64,000 nt of DNA, from positions 396,881-460,880 of the forward strand of contig CAJNDS010002377.1 in NCBI GenBank assembly GCA_905221605.1. Direction: 5' to 3'. Every line of letters begins with the position of its first letter. Positions within the stretch are counted from its first letter, which is position 1. Below the pieces are notes generated by a model that saw nothing but the letters and a program-made list of their open reading frames with translations, ran no database searches and was not told the origin of the DNA. The DNA is from Symbiodinium natans. Taxonomy: Eukaryota > Sar > Dinophyceae > Suessiales > Symbiodiniaceae. Position numbers and translations under genes: made by a program. Below, piece after piece: positions 1 through 13,000 of the stretch.

Positions 1-680
1 ATTCCAGGTTGGGTCAAAGGAAGATCCTTTTAGGCTACTCAGCTCAATCTTACTGACAGAGAGCCCGTGAAGATTTCAACAATTCACAATCCATTTTAAT
101 TTTGGGAGTTCCTATAACAAGGCTATTGAACGTTGCGCCTAAAGAGGCCCTGAAAATAAACATATGAAGCAACGGGCTAGATTATTGCTAGAATCCACGA
201 TGGGAACTGAATATATACATATCAGTATGTAGATTTTGACTGATCCTACCTTGTCTGTGCATTACAAAGTGGTAGGATTCTCACTTTAGTGTCTGGTGCC
301 TGAGACCTCATTTCCTTGTGACGCCACTTGAGGTCATGTTGCATGGTGTAGCGGCAGCGGCATTGGTGATGCTACATTGCGATGCTGCACCACCTGACCT
401 GGCCCCTCGTATCACCAATTCGGAAGATGTCTTCGAAGATGTCTTCGCAGATTCGGGTGCTGTCTTCCTCGCCTACTGCGTCGTTGCGCATTTCAGGCTT
501 GAGGCAGATCCCCCCCCCCCCCCCCCCCATTTGGAATGTGGCTGTGCTGAAAAAAGCTCAGTCCCAGTTTTTGTTGGCTCAGAAGCTCGGGGTGATGGGC
601 TTCACTTTTCCCTAAACCCTAGACCCTTTGTGCGCCAGGGCTCTCTCAAGTGCCTGGTTGCAGACTGGGCGCACATGTTG
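1..680. other. no supported gene; unique sequence with a C run
   Basis: I see no convincing coding exon. The reading frame crossing 318-719 on the plus strand is proline-rich only because it reads through a C homopolymer at 510-528, and it then runs into telomere-like repeats. A short direct duplication (GAAGATGTCTTC, twice) lies around 426-450. Confidence 0.5.
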
Positions 681-779
681 TACCCTAAACCCGCAACCCT
701 AAACCCTAAACCACCCTAAACCCTAAACCCTAAACCCTAGACCCTAAACCCTAAACCCTCAACCCTAAACTAACCTAAA
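681..779. repeat. interstitial telomere-like tract (CCCTAAA)n
   Basis: About a dozen copies of CCCTAAA with a few variant units (CCCTAGA, CCCTCAA, CCGCAACC). A short G-strand tract follows at 926-950 and another at about 2143-2167. The opposite orientations suggest independent insertions rather than a single chromosome end. Confidence 0.9.
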
Positions 780-1923
780 ACCTCCAAAAGTCGTGCCTGG
801 TTTATCATGTTTCGACTCCCGGACCATGATGTAGATGTTGGCCTCGGCTGAGCTCCCTGGCAATGCTCCGAGCTTCCAGGGGGAAGATCGGGCAAGGCGC
901 TGGGGTACCGATTCCTGCGGGTCCTGGGGTTTAGGGTTTAGGGTTAGGGTCTCAGGGAGTTTTGAAGCTTAGGGCTTCCACCCTCTAAACCAAACCCCCG
1001 AAACAAACATGAGGAGCTCTCCATTTTGCCAAGAGACACTTTCTGAGCAGATCCCTGGAAGGACCTGGCTCATCGCCTTAGACGTGCAGAGATTCGTTGA
1101 GGGTTCTCAAGGGAGTTCACATTCGTAGATCGGGGCCTGTGAGGAAAACATTCTAATGTGCAAGCGCTATTGTTCCCAAAGCGTGGACTTCAATGCAGTC
1201 TGACACGCACCAGTCGCACGACACAAGACAATTGGTCACCCGAAAACTTCTGAGTGACAATTCTAGCTTGGCATTTTCGGGTTGGGGCAGCGCGGAGGGG
1301 CGCAGAATTTTCGGACTGCAACGGCGTCCAAGAGGTACAACCGACGGCTCGCAACGTCTCATGGCCCCAAATCTGAGAAGTTGCGACAGTTGCACAGGTC
1401 CGAAAGTGGTACACTTTCTTCCCTGAGCTCGAACCAAGATCCCACTTTCAAAGCTGCAGCTCTCTGACCTCCTGAGACAATCTAAGGTTGATGCTCCTGG
1501 GCCTCCCAAAAGCCTCAACCCAAAAAGAAGGGAACAAACATCACCTCAACCTGAAGGTACCAAGTTTCTACCTTTCAACTCCCAAGCTCCCCCCACAAGA
1601 ACCCACAGAAGCCGCACCCGAAAAAAGACCCATGTCTGAGGACGACACCATGAAGGCGGTGGACAAAATCGAGCTGAGGTGGTTGAGGCCTTGGTCTCAT
1701 TCACCCCAGCACCCCAAAACCGGTTAAAATTTGGGGTTTAGGGTTTTAAGGCTTTTCTTTTTTTGGCCACCCGCGGTTTGGGGCTGAGGGTTTTGCGGTT
1801 CAGGGGACGCCGCAACTGGGGTCCTTGGGGCTCCGGCCAGGGGCCTCTCAGGGCTTAACTTATAAGGCTCTTTTCTGACTTCAGTGAAGGCTCTGAGCTC
1901 CTTTTGCATCCGGACTCACAGAG

Positions 1924-2002
1924 CCTAAACCCTAAACCCTAAACCCTAAACCCTAAACCCTAAACCCTAAACCCAAAACCCAAAACCCTAAACCCTAAAC
2001 CC
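1924..2002. repeat. interstitial telomere-like tract (CCCTAAA)n
   Basis: Nearly perfect CCCTAAA units, with two CCCAAAA variants in the middle. It is one of the cleanest tracts in the window and has ordinary sequence on both sides, so it is internal. Confidence 0.9.
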
Positions 2003-2518
2003 TGACTCTTTTGGGGGAAGCTTGGGGGAAGCAGGTAGTCTTTCCCTGCGCCACCAGGCAGGGCCATGCCCAGCTCTTCCTTCTTTAGAGGCGGGTTTTG
2101 TGGCCGGGCTCGCTCCACGAAACCCTACTGGTGGGATGATATTTAGGGTTTAGGGTTCAGGGTTTAGCATTGAACCCCCAAGATAACATGGACATCTACA
2201 CACAAGACTCCTGCAACGCCCCAAGGCCCCCCCAACTCTCCGCGCTAACTTGAATCCTGAAGCTCAGCTGAGTAGCTCATATCTGCAGAAATGACGCCCT
2301 CCAGGCAGTCATACCGACCACAATACCTTTAAAGCGGATGCTTGCGGGAAGGGAAGCCATCGCTTTCTTCGGTTCGGGGGGGGGGGTTTGGCTTGGTCAA
2401 GTTTGGTGCCTTGGGTTTCGGCAGCCATACTTTTCCTGCGGGCAGAAATAGCCTTTGAGCGCCTCTGACCAAAGCACCTGTCTCCTTGACACCTCACAAA
2501 GAACGCGGGGGGATGTCT

Positions 2519-2565
2519 TAAACCCTAAACCCTAAACCCTAAACCCTACACCCTAAACCCTAAAC
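2519..2565. repeat. interstitial telomere-like tract (CCCTAAA)n
   Basis: Six or so CCCTAAA units, one mutated to CCCTACA. There is no recognisable gene on either side. Confidence 0.85.
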
Positions 2566-2930
2566 AGCCAGCAGTTCAGCAGTTTCACCTCGAACCTCTG
2601 AAACTGGTAAGAAACTCCAAGCGCCCGAATTCCAAGCACTGCTGCCAAGCCGCGCGAGAGGGGCGGCTCTGGACATAACAATTCCTCATGAAATGGGTGA
2701 ATGCGTGTGGGTCTGAAGGCTTAGTGCCTGTCACACCTTTAGTATGGGACCCCCGCCTTGAAACTCAAGCTTTGCAGAGGGCCCCTTTGTTTCTCAGGGG
2801 TCCTCTTGTCGTCATGTCAAGTCCATGTCTGGGTCTCGGGAGATCTCATGGCGTTCCTCAGAACCCCCGCGCCCCCCCCCCCCCCCCCCCCCCAAACAAA
2901 TCCCAACAAACCCAAGCCCCAAACTTGCTT

Positions 2931-2968
2931 GGGATCGAACAACGAAGGTCTGATACCCCTAAGCCATC
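2931..2968 (-). ncRNA. possible tRNA-like or SINE relic (A-box/B-box pair)
   Basis: Read on the minus strand, TGGCTTAGGGG matches the tRNA A-box pattern and GTTCGATCCC matches the B-box pattern. They are spaced too closely for an intact tRNA, and no convincing acceptor or T stem can be drawn. A decayed tRNA-derived short element is possible; chance is also possible. Confidence 0.2.
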
Positions 2969-3671
2969 CTATATGCCTATACTACGCAGCCGCTTGAATC
3001 CTACAACTCCTAGCCATTGAAGCCCTCGAAGAAATGTTCAAACACACTTGGCTTCGATTACTTATCCACTCCGAAGAAATGCAACTTTCCGAAAGCCCTC
3101 ACGGCCTCCGGCTCTTTCCTGGACGCCAGTCCAGCTGGATTTGACCTTTGGACGGGGTCCGGAAGACTTGCGTTTGGATTTCGCCACTCGCCTAACCACG
3201 TGCTGCGGTGAAAGCCGTAGGAGGAGAAAGTCTTGGGGGGGGGGGGGGTTGGGTGCCTTGGACACTTAACGTCTATTCTGCGCGTGCTCTTTGTTTTCTT
3301 GGATTCTTCCCGCAAACCTCTCTGGGATTGGGTTCTCGTTTGGCGCTTCAACGCGGAAGGCGTTCTATCGGATCGCTTTCTGGCGAAAGAGGCCACGAAG
3401 AGGAGACGGTCAACGGAGCGCGGTGGGATCACGGAATGAATTTTGACGGGCGGCCACGGAGACGACGCGGTCAAGGGAGGGGGTCGGAGCATTTTGCTGG
3501 GAGAGGGGCGTGGCGGACCATGCATGGATGTCAGGTTGACGCACGGGTTCGGGGGGTCGAGAACAATGATGGGGGGGAGCGCGGACGGGGAGCATTCATT
3601 CGGTCGATGGGCAGGAGGGTCACACGCGGACAAGATGATGGGGCAGTCACCTTCCGCGCCCCCTCCACGCA

Positions 3672-3806
3672 CTCCGCGGCCTCCGCGGCCTCCGCGGCCT
3701 CCGCGGCCGCCGCGGCCGCCGCGGCCTCCGCGGCCTCCGCGGCCTCCGCGGCCTCGCGGCCTCCGCGGCCTCCGCGCCCTCCGCGGCCTCCGCGCCCTCC
3801 GCGCCC
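3672..3806. repeat. GC-rich minisatellite, unit CCGCGGCCT
   Basis: About fifteen copies of a 9-bp unit centred on CCGCGG, with variants CCGCGGCCG and CCGCGCCCT. Reading frames through it give Ala/Ser or Pro/Arg runs that look like long ORFs; I regard these as artefacts of the repeat. Just downstream (about 3840-3885) a 22-bp unit containing GCGTCTATTCTGCGGGT is present twice, with a partial copy near 3270. Confidence 0.9.
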
Positions 3807-4616
3807 CCGCTCAGGACACTGGGTGCTGATGCTAAGGGTGCATTGCGTCTATTCTGCGGGTGCGTTGCGTCTATTCTGCGGGTGTCTCCCTTTGTAAAGT
3901 ATTTGTTTACAAGGCACGCACGTGCGGCATAGCCTTTAAGTGTCCATCTTACGGGGGGGTTGGGGGGGTCGGGGTGGGGGGGGTTTCAAGTGTTGGCTTG
4001 CGAAAAGGGTAGGCTCTTCAGGTTTTTTGTGTGGAATGGGAACTGTGATGCAGGCACGGCCATGATTCAGGCTGTGCACAGCTGCCCCAACGCATCCCAA
4101 ACGCAATTGCCTGCCCGATTACAGGTTCTGAAGGCTTCCAGGGCTAGCAGCCATGGTTCGGGCGTTTGGTGGCACATCGGGAACAATCTGTGGTTCTGGG
4201 TGTCTGTTTCAACGGCTATGCAAGAGGTGCAAGCACTGAGCAGAAAAACGGTCATGCCAGGAGCCCTGCATCTTAAGGTCGGGAGCTACTGTGGGTGTGG
4301 TTCCAGGTAGCCTAAGTTAGATTGGCCAAGGTGCCTTGTCCCCCGGTCTGATCCTTGCTTGTTGATCCTGTGCGTATCATGAGCTCAGAGGTTCTGAGGG
4401 GGCGGGGGGGGGGGGGGTTACCTTCAGGCCCTACTAAACCCCAAACCCGTAAACCCCCTCCCAGAATCCTAAAAATCCAACCCGGAAAAGAAGGCTAGGA
4501 TGGCCAGCTCGATTCTGCTTGCTCGTTGTTTCTGAGTGGGTTCTCAGCTTCTAGCTTTCCAAATACGGAGCAGGGCTTCTATATGCTTCTATTCTGTCCA
4601 ATACTTACAAGTACCT

Positions 4617-4633
4617 GCACACACACACACACA

Positions 4634-4664
<31 letters not shown>

Positions 4665-4682
4665 CTCTCGCCCTCCTCTCTC
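4617..4682. repeat. compound (AC)n(TC)n microsatellite
   Basis: A run of AC dinucleotides changes into a TC run. Confidence 0.95.
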
Positions 4683-4699
4683 TGTTTTTCTCTCACTCA

Positions 4700-6680
4700 C
4701 CAACAACAGCAATAGACGCTACATCAGGCATCTAAGCTTCCATCGGTTGCGCCACACAGCGCTTTCAAAGACAGACCCCTGGCTCCGCCCCGTCTTCACC
4801 ATCTATAAGGGTTTACTAGGAGGTTCATGGGTGCTCAGAAGTGGGGTTGTACCATCTAACCATGTTTTTCAGGGTACCTAGAACCTTATACTTCTCAACA
4901 CATGCAGAGGCTCAAGATACTTCTTCAACCCAAACGTGCATGTCGCCAAAGCAAGCACTGTCGGCTCTGAAAAGCCCGCCCAACCGCCCCACCACCGCCT
5001 GCCAGCATGACCAGGAGGGGACCGGCCGGGTATTCGAAATCTGCTCAAAGTGGTCGCTCAGGTCGCCTGGGGGCTTTCAAGTCTGCTCAAGGGCTTGGTC
5101 AGGATGAACGCCGGTATGACCCTCCAAGCCCTGAATTTTTAAGTAACACTCGGAAATACAGTTTTGCTACAAAACGTTTGTAGGTCCCTTGAACACTGAA
5201 CCCAAGAAGTCTGGGACCGTGCGGTCTTGCTCAACCCACCCGAAGCACTTTCCTACGTAAAGTTCTTCCATCACAGCTGCCTGTTTCGGCGTCCATGGTG
5301 TACCGGTGAAGCAAGCCATCGTCGTCCCCCTCCTTGCGGGCTGCTGGGCTCAAACATCTCTAAACTTTCGTCTGCCCATAACCTGGGGTTTTGTTGTTAA
5401 ATCCTCGCTGTCAGAGCTCTGCGCATTTGTGTGCTGAGCCCTTCTGTGCCAAGCCCTGCACCTTGCAGCTTCGACAAAGAATCCCAGGAATGAGTGTAGG
5501 CTGAGGGCGCACACCCAGTAAACCCAAGCCAAGCACTTCTCAGGATCTTGAGGATGCGTTTTATGGCAGAAACGGGTGCTGGGAGCACATGGATGGTCTT
5601 TTTGCAGGAGAAAAAGGTCCAGGAACCAGCAAAAGAACCCGGGAACTCTCTCATCAACCTCCCGCAAGTGAACACCCCACAGAAGAGAATCCGAGATCTT
5701 GCAGATTGGCTTTAAGCCCCCCACACAACTCCCACACAATCTGCTGAAATGAAAGGCCCGGCATCCTCGAACAGAACGTTCGTGCTCACATTGGAGAGCC
5801 CCTCTGGAAAGATGACTGCAGCAGACTGCCCTGCATTGAAGTTAGGGTGATTGCATCTTTTGATTTAGGGGCCGTAGGGTAGAAACCAGAAAGTGCACCA
5901 AAGCAAGCAAAAGTGCGCGCCGCAGCACGACAATGGCATGCAAAACATCTGGTAGCATATGGTAGCACAACAGTACCTGCAGGAAGCAAGCACACAGGTG
6001 CAGTGCTGGAGACGGTCACGCACCTAGAGCAGGGGTTGGGGTGGGGTGGGGTAGGGTGCCGCTCGGTCTTCAGGCCTCTAGACTTTAAACAAAAAATAGG
6101 AGTCTGCTCGACCTCCGTGATTCTCAGTTGCCATCCTATTCTGAGCTCCAACAGTTTGCACCGCTCTCCCCCCAAGAAGATGAACCTACTCATGTCGCGG
6201 AGAAGATGCATCGACTTTGGACAAGGGCCTTGGTCAGCCCATGGGGTTGACTTGTTTTGACATAGAAGAGGAGTGAAGACGTTTTTGCTTCCATTTTGGT
6301 GTGCCGCGTTGGCAAGTGGTGTGGGGATAACTCTTGCTCCAGAACGGCTTGAGCTCTGTGAGCGGCATGCCCCACTCCCAAGGTATGTGCACAGTCCAGA
6401 GCCTTCCTTGAGTTGCTCGAAGAGAAAGCCTTCAAGCTCAGGTTCGCTTCAATTATTCCTGCTGCTGCCAGCACAAGGTGTTAACTTTCCGTGGCCACGC
6501 TATAGACACAACTTTAAGGTGGCCCACACCTGCACGCTTCCAAACCGGAAAGCCGCGAAGGCAGTGGTCATGACAACAATCTTGCCGAGAGCTTGCAAGT
6601 TCCAAAAACAATTGATCATGCGGTCCGGGTCGCAGCAGAGATCTACAAAGCGTTGGGGGGCAGCGGGGGCAGCGGGGTTT
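4700..6680. other. no supported gene
   Basis: Short frames occur on both strands, for example minus 5350-5739. None shows a recognisable domain, a phase-consistent intron chain or a convincing start. I cannot assign function here. Confidence 0.4.
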
Positions 6681-6684
6681 GGGC

Positions 6685-7068
6685 ACTGGAGCCCTTAAAA
6701 CCACTTCATTTCAAGGTGGGCTTCTGAGGGTAGGGCTTAAGGATGAGGGGGTAGAAGTAGTGGATGGGCAGGGGGGGGCGGGGTAGCAGCTGGGGCAGCA
6801 GGAGGGGGTTTGGGCATGCATTGGAGCCCTTCAAACATCTCATTTCAATGTGGAGCGGTTGGGCGTGCACTGGAGCGCCTTAGAACACTTCATGTCAATG
6901 TGGAGGGCGGTGGGTAGGGAGTAGGGCGATGCATGCACAGGAGCCCTTAAACACTTCATCTCAAGGTGGGCTTGAGGGTCGGGGTAGTAGAGGGGCAGGA
7001 GAAGGGCAGCGGGAGCAGCAGCGCGGGTTTGGGCACTGGAGCTCTCAAAACACTTCATTTTATTGTGG
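6685..7068 (+). repeat. cluster of five copies of a 33-35 bp element
   Basis: The core reads approximately CTGGAGCCCTTAAAACACTTCATTTCAAGGTGG. Copies lie at 6685-6719, 6821-6853, 6869-6903, 6938-6969 and 7035-7068, all in the same orientation. Spacers are G-rich and of unequal length (start-to-start 136, 48, 69 and 97 bp), often containing GTAGTAGAGGG. The conserved part is the short core, not the spacer. Confidence 0.8.
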
Positions 7069-7069
7069 A

Positions 7070-10000
7070 GGAGGGGGCGGTGCGGTGACGCTGATGAAAC
7101 GGTAGGGGTAGTAGAGGGAAGAAGGGCGGGGGCAGCGGAGCTGCCGGCCCTGAATGCCAAGATCCTCTGCAAGCAAACCAGGCCTGAAGTAAAGCCGACT
7201 CGTACTGCCCGCACAGATGGGAAAAGTGTCCTTAGGTTTTGTTTGGGGATGGTGAACATGCCATTGAATCACTGCCCATCCAGGGAACAAACAAGGCCTT
7301 CTCACTTCAACACATCCCTCTAGCCGCTAGCCCATCCCAAAGATGCCAAAGGCCGCAAGCCCAAACAAACTCCTGCGGCGTGGTTCTGAACATGTCTTTC
7401 AGCGGTACGGCGGCCAAAGAACTCCAGCTTAAGGCCTGTCAAGTGTCAGTTCTGTTGTGGCAGCCGTTGGGGGGTGATGGTGGGTGATGGACTGGCTGCC
7501 AAGGTCTCGTTGCAATTCTCTTGTGGGTCTGTTGTGTCGAGAGGGAGTGGCGGTTCTGCCTCAGCCGCCTAGTTGGGCACTTCTCCAAAGATAGTGATTT
7601 TCTCTGGACAACAACACTTTGTGCAAGAAGCCTGGCTCCATGACCATGCTCAATTTGTGTGTTTATGCAGTCGCAGAATAGCGGAAACAACACATGGTAT
7701 GCTGCCGACCCCGCATGGCTTCGGGGTTGGCTTTGGGACATACTGCACAGTGCAGTTCCGGGGCTTCGCAAAGGTGGCAAGCGTGTGTCGCAGTCTTAGA
7801 TGTGCTCACACCCATGTTCCCTGTCAGCACCACTGACGCAGCCTACACAGCTTATCGCATTCAAAAGGCGAGGCAAGCTGAGATCTGCCGCCGGGACATC
7901 CGTACGTCAGCGAACGGGGTTCCGGCTCGCGCGGTCATGCTCAGATCCATTTGAGTGTATGTTGGATGCTGGCTGGATGCACTGCGACAACTGCCAAACT
8001 CTGACTAGAGACTGTGTCGCATTCAAGGTGGGATGTATGACGCGAGTCACGGAACCTAGCTTCCAGACTCTGGCAGACTCTAGACCTGCTCGGCCTTTAG
8101 CAACTCTAGACAGGATGATACACACGAGAGGTGGCTTCTCGATGTGTGCAAGTGCGCCCCCTGCGCAAACGCCTGACCTGCTCCCGCACGCGCCTTCATG
8201 ACCGAGCGGCGACACTGATAGAACATCTTGTGCCGCTGCAGGGAGAAAGCGTCGTTCCTGCAGCCGTTGTCAAAACAAACGGGTTTCAACTCAGCAAGGT
8301 CCCAGGCGATGACTTAATGCTGCACCGTATCTTTGTGGGATAATAGCCTGGGCAGAAGCCTTTCGGCTGAACCGCTCACTGCAATGCTGGAACCCTGGAC
8401 AAGCTTCTCGACGCCGAACTTTCCGACCCTCCAAGCCCACGGCACAGCTAACAAGGAGTCCATTCATCTGTGCCATGTCGCTGTCAACCCGAAACCTCTT
8501 ACACCTCATTTGGCCCGTCTGACACCCTCCCCCCAAAAAAATCCACACAACTCCTTGAACCCTCCCGAGATTTGACCGTTGCCCATGTGTGTCGTTCCTC
8601 CATTTTTTTGTGTTCCCCTGGCCGCTCCTTTGTGGCTGCCCTTTTGCCCATGGCTTTGCCTTTATTACATGGGTCCTGTCTCCGCTTCACCTGCTCTATG
8701 AACACCAAGCTGCTGCCCTTCCATGGGACCCTTCGAGCCTTGCTCTAAGAAGTGAACACAAAAGATCTGCTTCCTTTCACGCATGGCCCCTGAGCCCTAA
8801 GCAACCCTCTATCCGGAAGCCTGAAAGCCCAGCACTCCCCCCCCCCCCCCCCCGCCCCCCACCCCACACAAAAAGCGAAGCAGGTCACGAGTCCTCTGTC
8901 GTCCTACCGCTCCAAGATCTGTTTAGGCGGTGTTGCAAGCTCATGACCCCGCGCCTGGAGTTTGGGGTTAAAAAGGTTTTAAGGCTTCAGGGGAAGAGGG
9001 GAGTTGACTTCTTCTTCGGATGACAGCAGAGGCCGATTTCTGGAGATATGTCCACTATGGTGTGCATCTTAATTGAGATCTACTTCCAGGTTCAGCATTG
9101 GCTGCAAGTTGTCTCAAGTCAGAAGACTTCGGGGTTTCAGGGGGGCCACTCTGGGCCTTATTTCAGGGGGTCTCAATATGTAGAAGACAAGCTTAAAGTG
9201 GATGGCACTCTTAACATGACTCACTCCTCTTCTGAGGTTCTGAAGAAGAAGTACACTGAGCTGAAATTCTGCCGAGCCCACATGTTGCTGCAACCGCCTC
9301 GGCTTCGTAGCGGCCTCCCCGCTGTTAAATTCAGTCCAGCTGCATTTTCTCAACCGCATCGATGACGGGGAGCAGAGTACTGCGCCGAACAAACGACCTC
9401 GCAAACAAGGGGGCATGGCGTAGCTTTTCTGGGGAGGGTTCCAGCCCTTAAAAAAACCATCTGAAAAATGTTCCTGAATATGAGCCTGATAAACCCAAAA
9501 AGGGAACATGTAGAGATGTCCCAAGGGCCTACCTAGGTGAGGTTCATGGTCCAGTCTGTGTGCCAGAAGTGCGCTGTGACTCCCCTCCGCAGCACTGAGG
9601 ATAGTAGTGATGCTTGAAACACGGTGTCTCAACGCAGAACCTCACCTACAGCCACAAAGCCGCTCAATGCCAAGCCCATGGTGGTCAACCGCACATTACT
9701 TGAAGCAAAGGTCGTGACTCCCAATTCTTGTACAAGTGAAGCCCGCTCCGTGTTGTACGAGGCAACTCAGACCCATGAGAGCTGCGAAGCCAAAGCTATA
9801 GGGCACACGTTACTGGCAATCATCGTCGAAGCAGACGAGCAGCTCAATTTGTGTAAGTAAGGAGCCCTGCGCCACGTATGTGAGGTTGACAAAAACCTCG
9901 GCGATTCAGGCTTAGACCGTAGGGCTTGGGTGGGATGACACCAAAAAAGCACTGCATGCCCCCTCGTCCACGCCACGCGTGAGTAGCCAAGGCTTCCCCG

Positions 10001-13000
10001 TAACCCCAATCTTAGGGGAAATGAATCTTCGCGCTTGCGCAGATGCCACTGCAGCACTGTGGGGATTGCACGGGGTGTGCTCCCCGGGAAGTTTCAGGGC
10101 GTGCCAATGCACTGTGCCTCTGCTGCAACATGAAAGGGGTCCAAGCAGCTAACTTGTCGATGGAGGCCTGGTGGTGTTGAACTGTAAGAGCTAGGTCGCT
10201 GTGCATCTCCGACCTTGGAACTTGGGATAGAAGGGGTACCCCTATTTTTTCGGAAACCCCCCAAATATATGACGCCACCCATTTCAGGGCAGTTTTTGTT
10301 GAAACGGCCAACTCAACAGCTTGACCACTACCAGGCAGACTGCTGTGACCCCTCAAACCCCTCTGGGTCCGCAGGGTCTGGCAGCCTGATCTCACCAGGA
10401 AACCAGGCGGTTTCCGGACATTTCGAGTAACTAAATTCCATACGAGCGGCTGTTCCATAGTGATGTACGTCTGGATACCCGCGAGCGCTGCAAAAATCAC
10501 CTTAGGCTTGATTTGCTTGGTCTGCCTTCCGCCTTGCTGACCTGAAGTGCACTAGGGTTGGGGGTTTTGCCCAATCCCCCTCTTACCCCAAATAACCCGA
10601 AACCCCAAATAAGTCACATAAATTGCAACAAATGGTGAACAAACACCAAATTCATCCCAGCTGCATAATCTGTCGCCTCTCACCCAATTGAGCTTAGCCT
10701 TCTTTATCTCTCCCCAGGCAACCACTGACAGCCTCATGCTCTCAGCCCAAGACCCCTCCCTCCTCCTCCCCTCCCGCAAAACACAAAACACAAACTCCGT
10801 AGCAGAAATCTGGTCGATCCAACTCCCGTCAAGATGGGGGCCTCAGCATTCTGGGGAGACTTGGGATTGTTCAGTGAAAATGTGCGAAGCAATCGCCTGT
10901 GAGACGCTTCGTCCAGCTGTGGGCATTTGCATGGGCATTTGCATGGGCTGTGTCCTAATTACTGTCGGGTCTGAGCCCCCACGTCTCGAAACATAAAACT
11001 GCAGCCGTCTCGCCATTACCAGCATCAGAAACGACACGAGGGAGCAGCGCCTGCAAGACGCCAACAAGGGATACAGCACCTTTCTCTGTCCCCTGAAGAC
11101 CCCTAAACCAAAACCCCCAAAACCCCAAAACCACCCCTTTTCTTGCTAAGGGTCTGAAAGGTCCGGCCCCAAACACCCCAAAACCATCCTAAACCATACG
11201 TAAGCCCTCGAACCCGAAGCTGCAATGAGAAAACAGATGGGAGGAAAAAAGAGCCGACCCGGTGACCCAGAGCTACCCTTACGGACAGTCGCTCGCCCCT
11301 CTTGGTGAATCTCTTGTTCTTCTACGTATTCTAGTCTCTGAGAGGTCATAGATGGACAACTCCAGACAAGTCACTATCAGGGGACATCTCTAGAGTTCCG
11401 GGCTTAGGGGTTGAGAACGGCTGGACTTTCACAAACTTTCAAGCACCCCACAAGCGCCGACTGGCTACACTGGTCGGCACTACGCACGCTGCATCTCGAA
11501 CTTCAAAAACCCTGAGGCCGAGGGGCCAGGAGACTGTGAAATGCTGCTCCTGCTTGGGAAGGCGTGAGGCTCAAGCTTTCTGGGGGGTAAGGTTGGCAGC
11601 CTTTAAAAACGAGAAGGGTTCTTGTTCGACTTAGGTACATTGCTCCAGGTAACACGAGAGACGTTACATGCACTTTGAGGCATGTCCAGGTAAACCGGCG
11701 AGGACGAAGCGGCTTCTGCGGCTTCTCCAGCTTGTGCAAGTCTTGATGGGCTTCTCAGGAGTCATGCTCTCGTCATGCCGTGCTTGGAGCTTCGCGATTT
11801 GTTTGGTGTAAAGCTTAGGTCTTGCAGTGTAGGGCCCCTAAGCAAGAACTCCAAGAAAAAAACGAACAGCTTCGGGGCTTGAGAGTTAGGAGGGTCCCAA
11901 TGAAGCCACCGAAATACAGCCCTCCGTGCAGAAGCTTTGTCAGGGAGTGGTGTGCTTTGCAAGCCGTCCGAGAACAGAAAACCCCACCACTTGCTAACAG
12001 ATTCGCAACCAAGAGGTCATTCACTTTCCTGAACAGTTCGAGTTGGTTTGGGATTCGTGCTTTCCAGCGTTGAAGCCTCAAGAGTTTCATGTGCGGAGTA
12101 TAGTTTTGCCCTTTTCTGATAATTATGCTGCCATGATAAGAGAGGGGGCGTGCCAGGCCGAACTCTGTTAAAGCCTCTCCCAATACATCTCCACACCGCA
12201 CAGGGAGGTAAATGCTGCCAAGCCATTCCTGAAGCAAAGTCCCCAGAGTCAAGTTGCGCAACATTCTTCCGCAGCCGCCCAAAACCGCCAGAAATCATAA
12301 GAACCGCCAGAGATCATAAGAAGAATCATAAGAGGTCCCCTTTCTGGAAGGGCGCCTTGTTGGGGCAGCGCACAGCCAGTGTGGGAGACGTGCCTGCCGC
12401 CGGGTCGTCGACCACCGCCTCTGCTCTTCGGTATATACACATCAGGCTGGCAAGCCTTATAAACTACTATAGATACTATAGACTCTACAGACCCCCCCAA
12501 AGCCCTATGACCTTCTCAAACCATAGCTCCTTGGTAGAAGCCATGGACTCCATTACTGCTGTCTGGTTTTTTGGGGGGTTTGACCTCGGAAACTTCGAAA
12601 ACACCTCTGATGGAAACAATCAGACATTCCAGGCGCCTGCTTTCTTTCCCGCTCTTTCTGCCACGCATGACCCTGTTTGCTAAACCCTAAGCCCTAAGCC
12701 CTAAACATGTTCCATGAAGCGTCTTTAATGGCGCCCGGGTTGGCGCCTTCTTGCCGCGTTGGGAGCCCTTCTGTGTCCTCCCAAACCCGCAAAAGACCCT
12801 GAAACCCCAAGCGCCCAAGCTCACATGCCTGGGCCGCCGAGAGGCTACGGGTTTAGGATTCCTGTCGGTCTCCACACTTAAGGGATGATTTGTCATGGCA
12901 ACGCTGCCCCCCGAAAAGGCAAAAGAATACAGACGCACACAAAACGAAGATCCATAGAGCGACATCTCCAGACCTCCAGGGGGCCAGTACGTAATAGCCT

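Noticed and set aside
681..779. True chromosome end
   Set aside because: Tracts occur in both orientations and at many internal positions, with genes between them.
3208..3897. Long plus-strand frame with Ala/Ser runs
   Set aside because: The length comes from the CCGCGGCCT minisatellite, which is open in several frames; no domain outside it.
6453..6704. Possible coding frames over the start of the 35-bp repeat cluster
   Set aside because: Overlaps repeats, no domain, and all frames are similarly open.
12150..12683. 177-codon plus-strand frame
   Set aside because: Begins at GTG, runs through AT-repeat sequence and has no recognisable motif.
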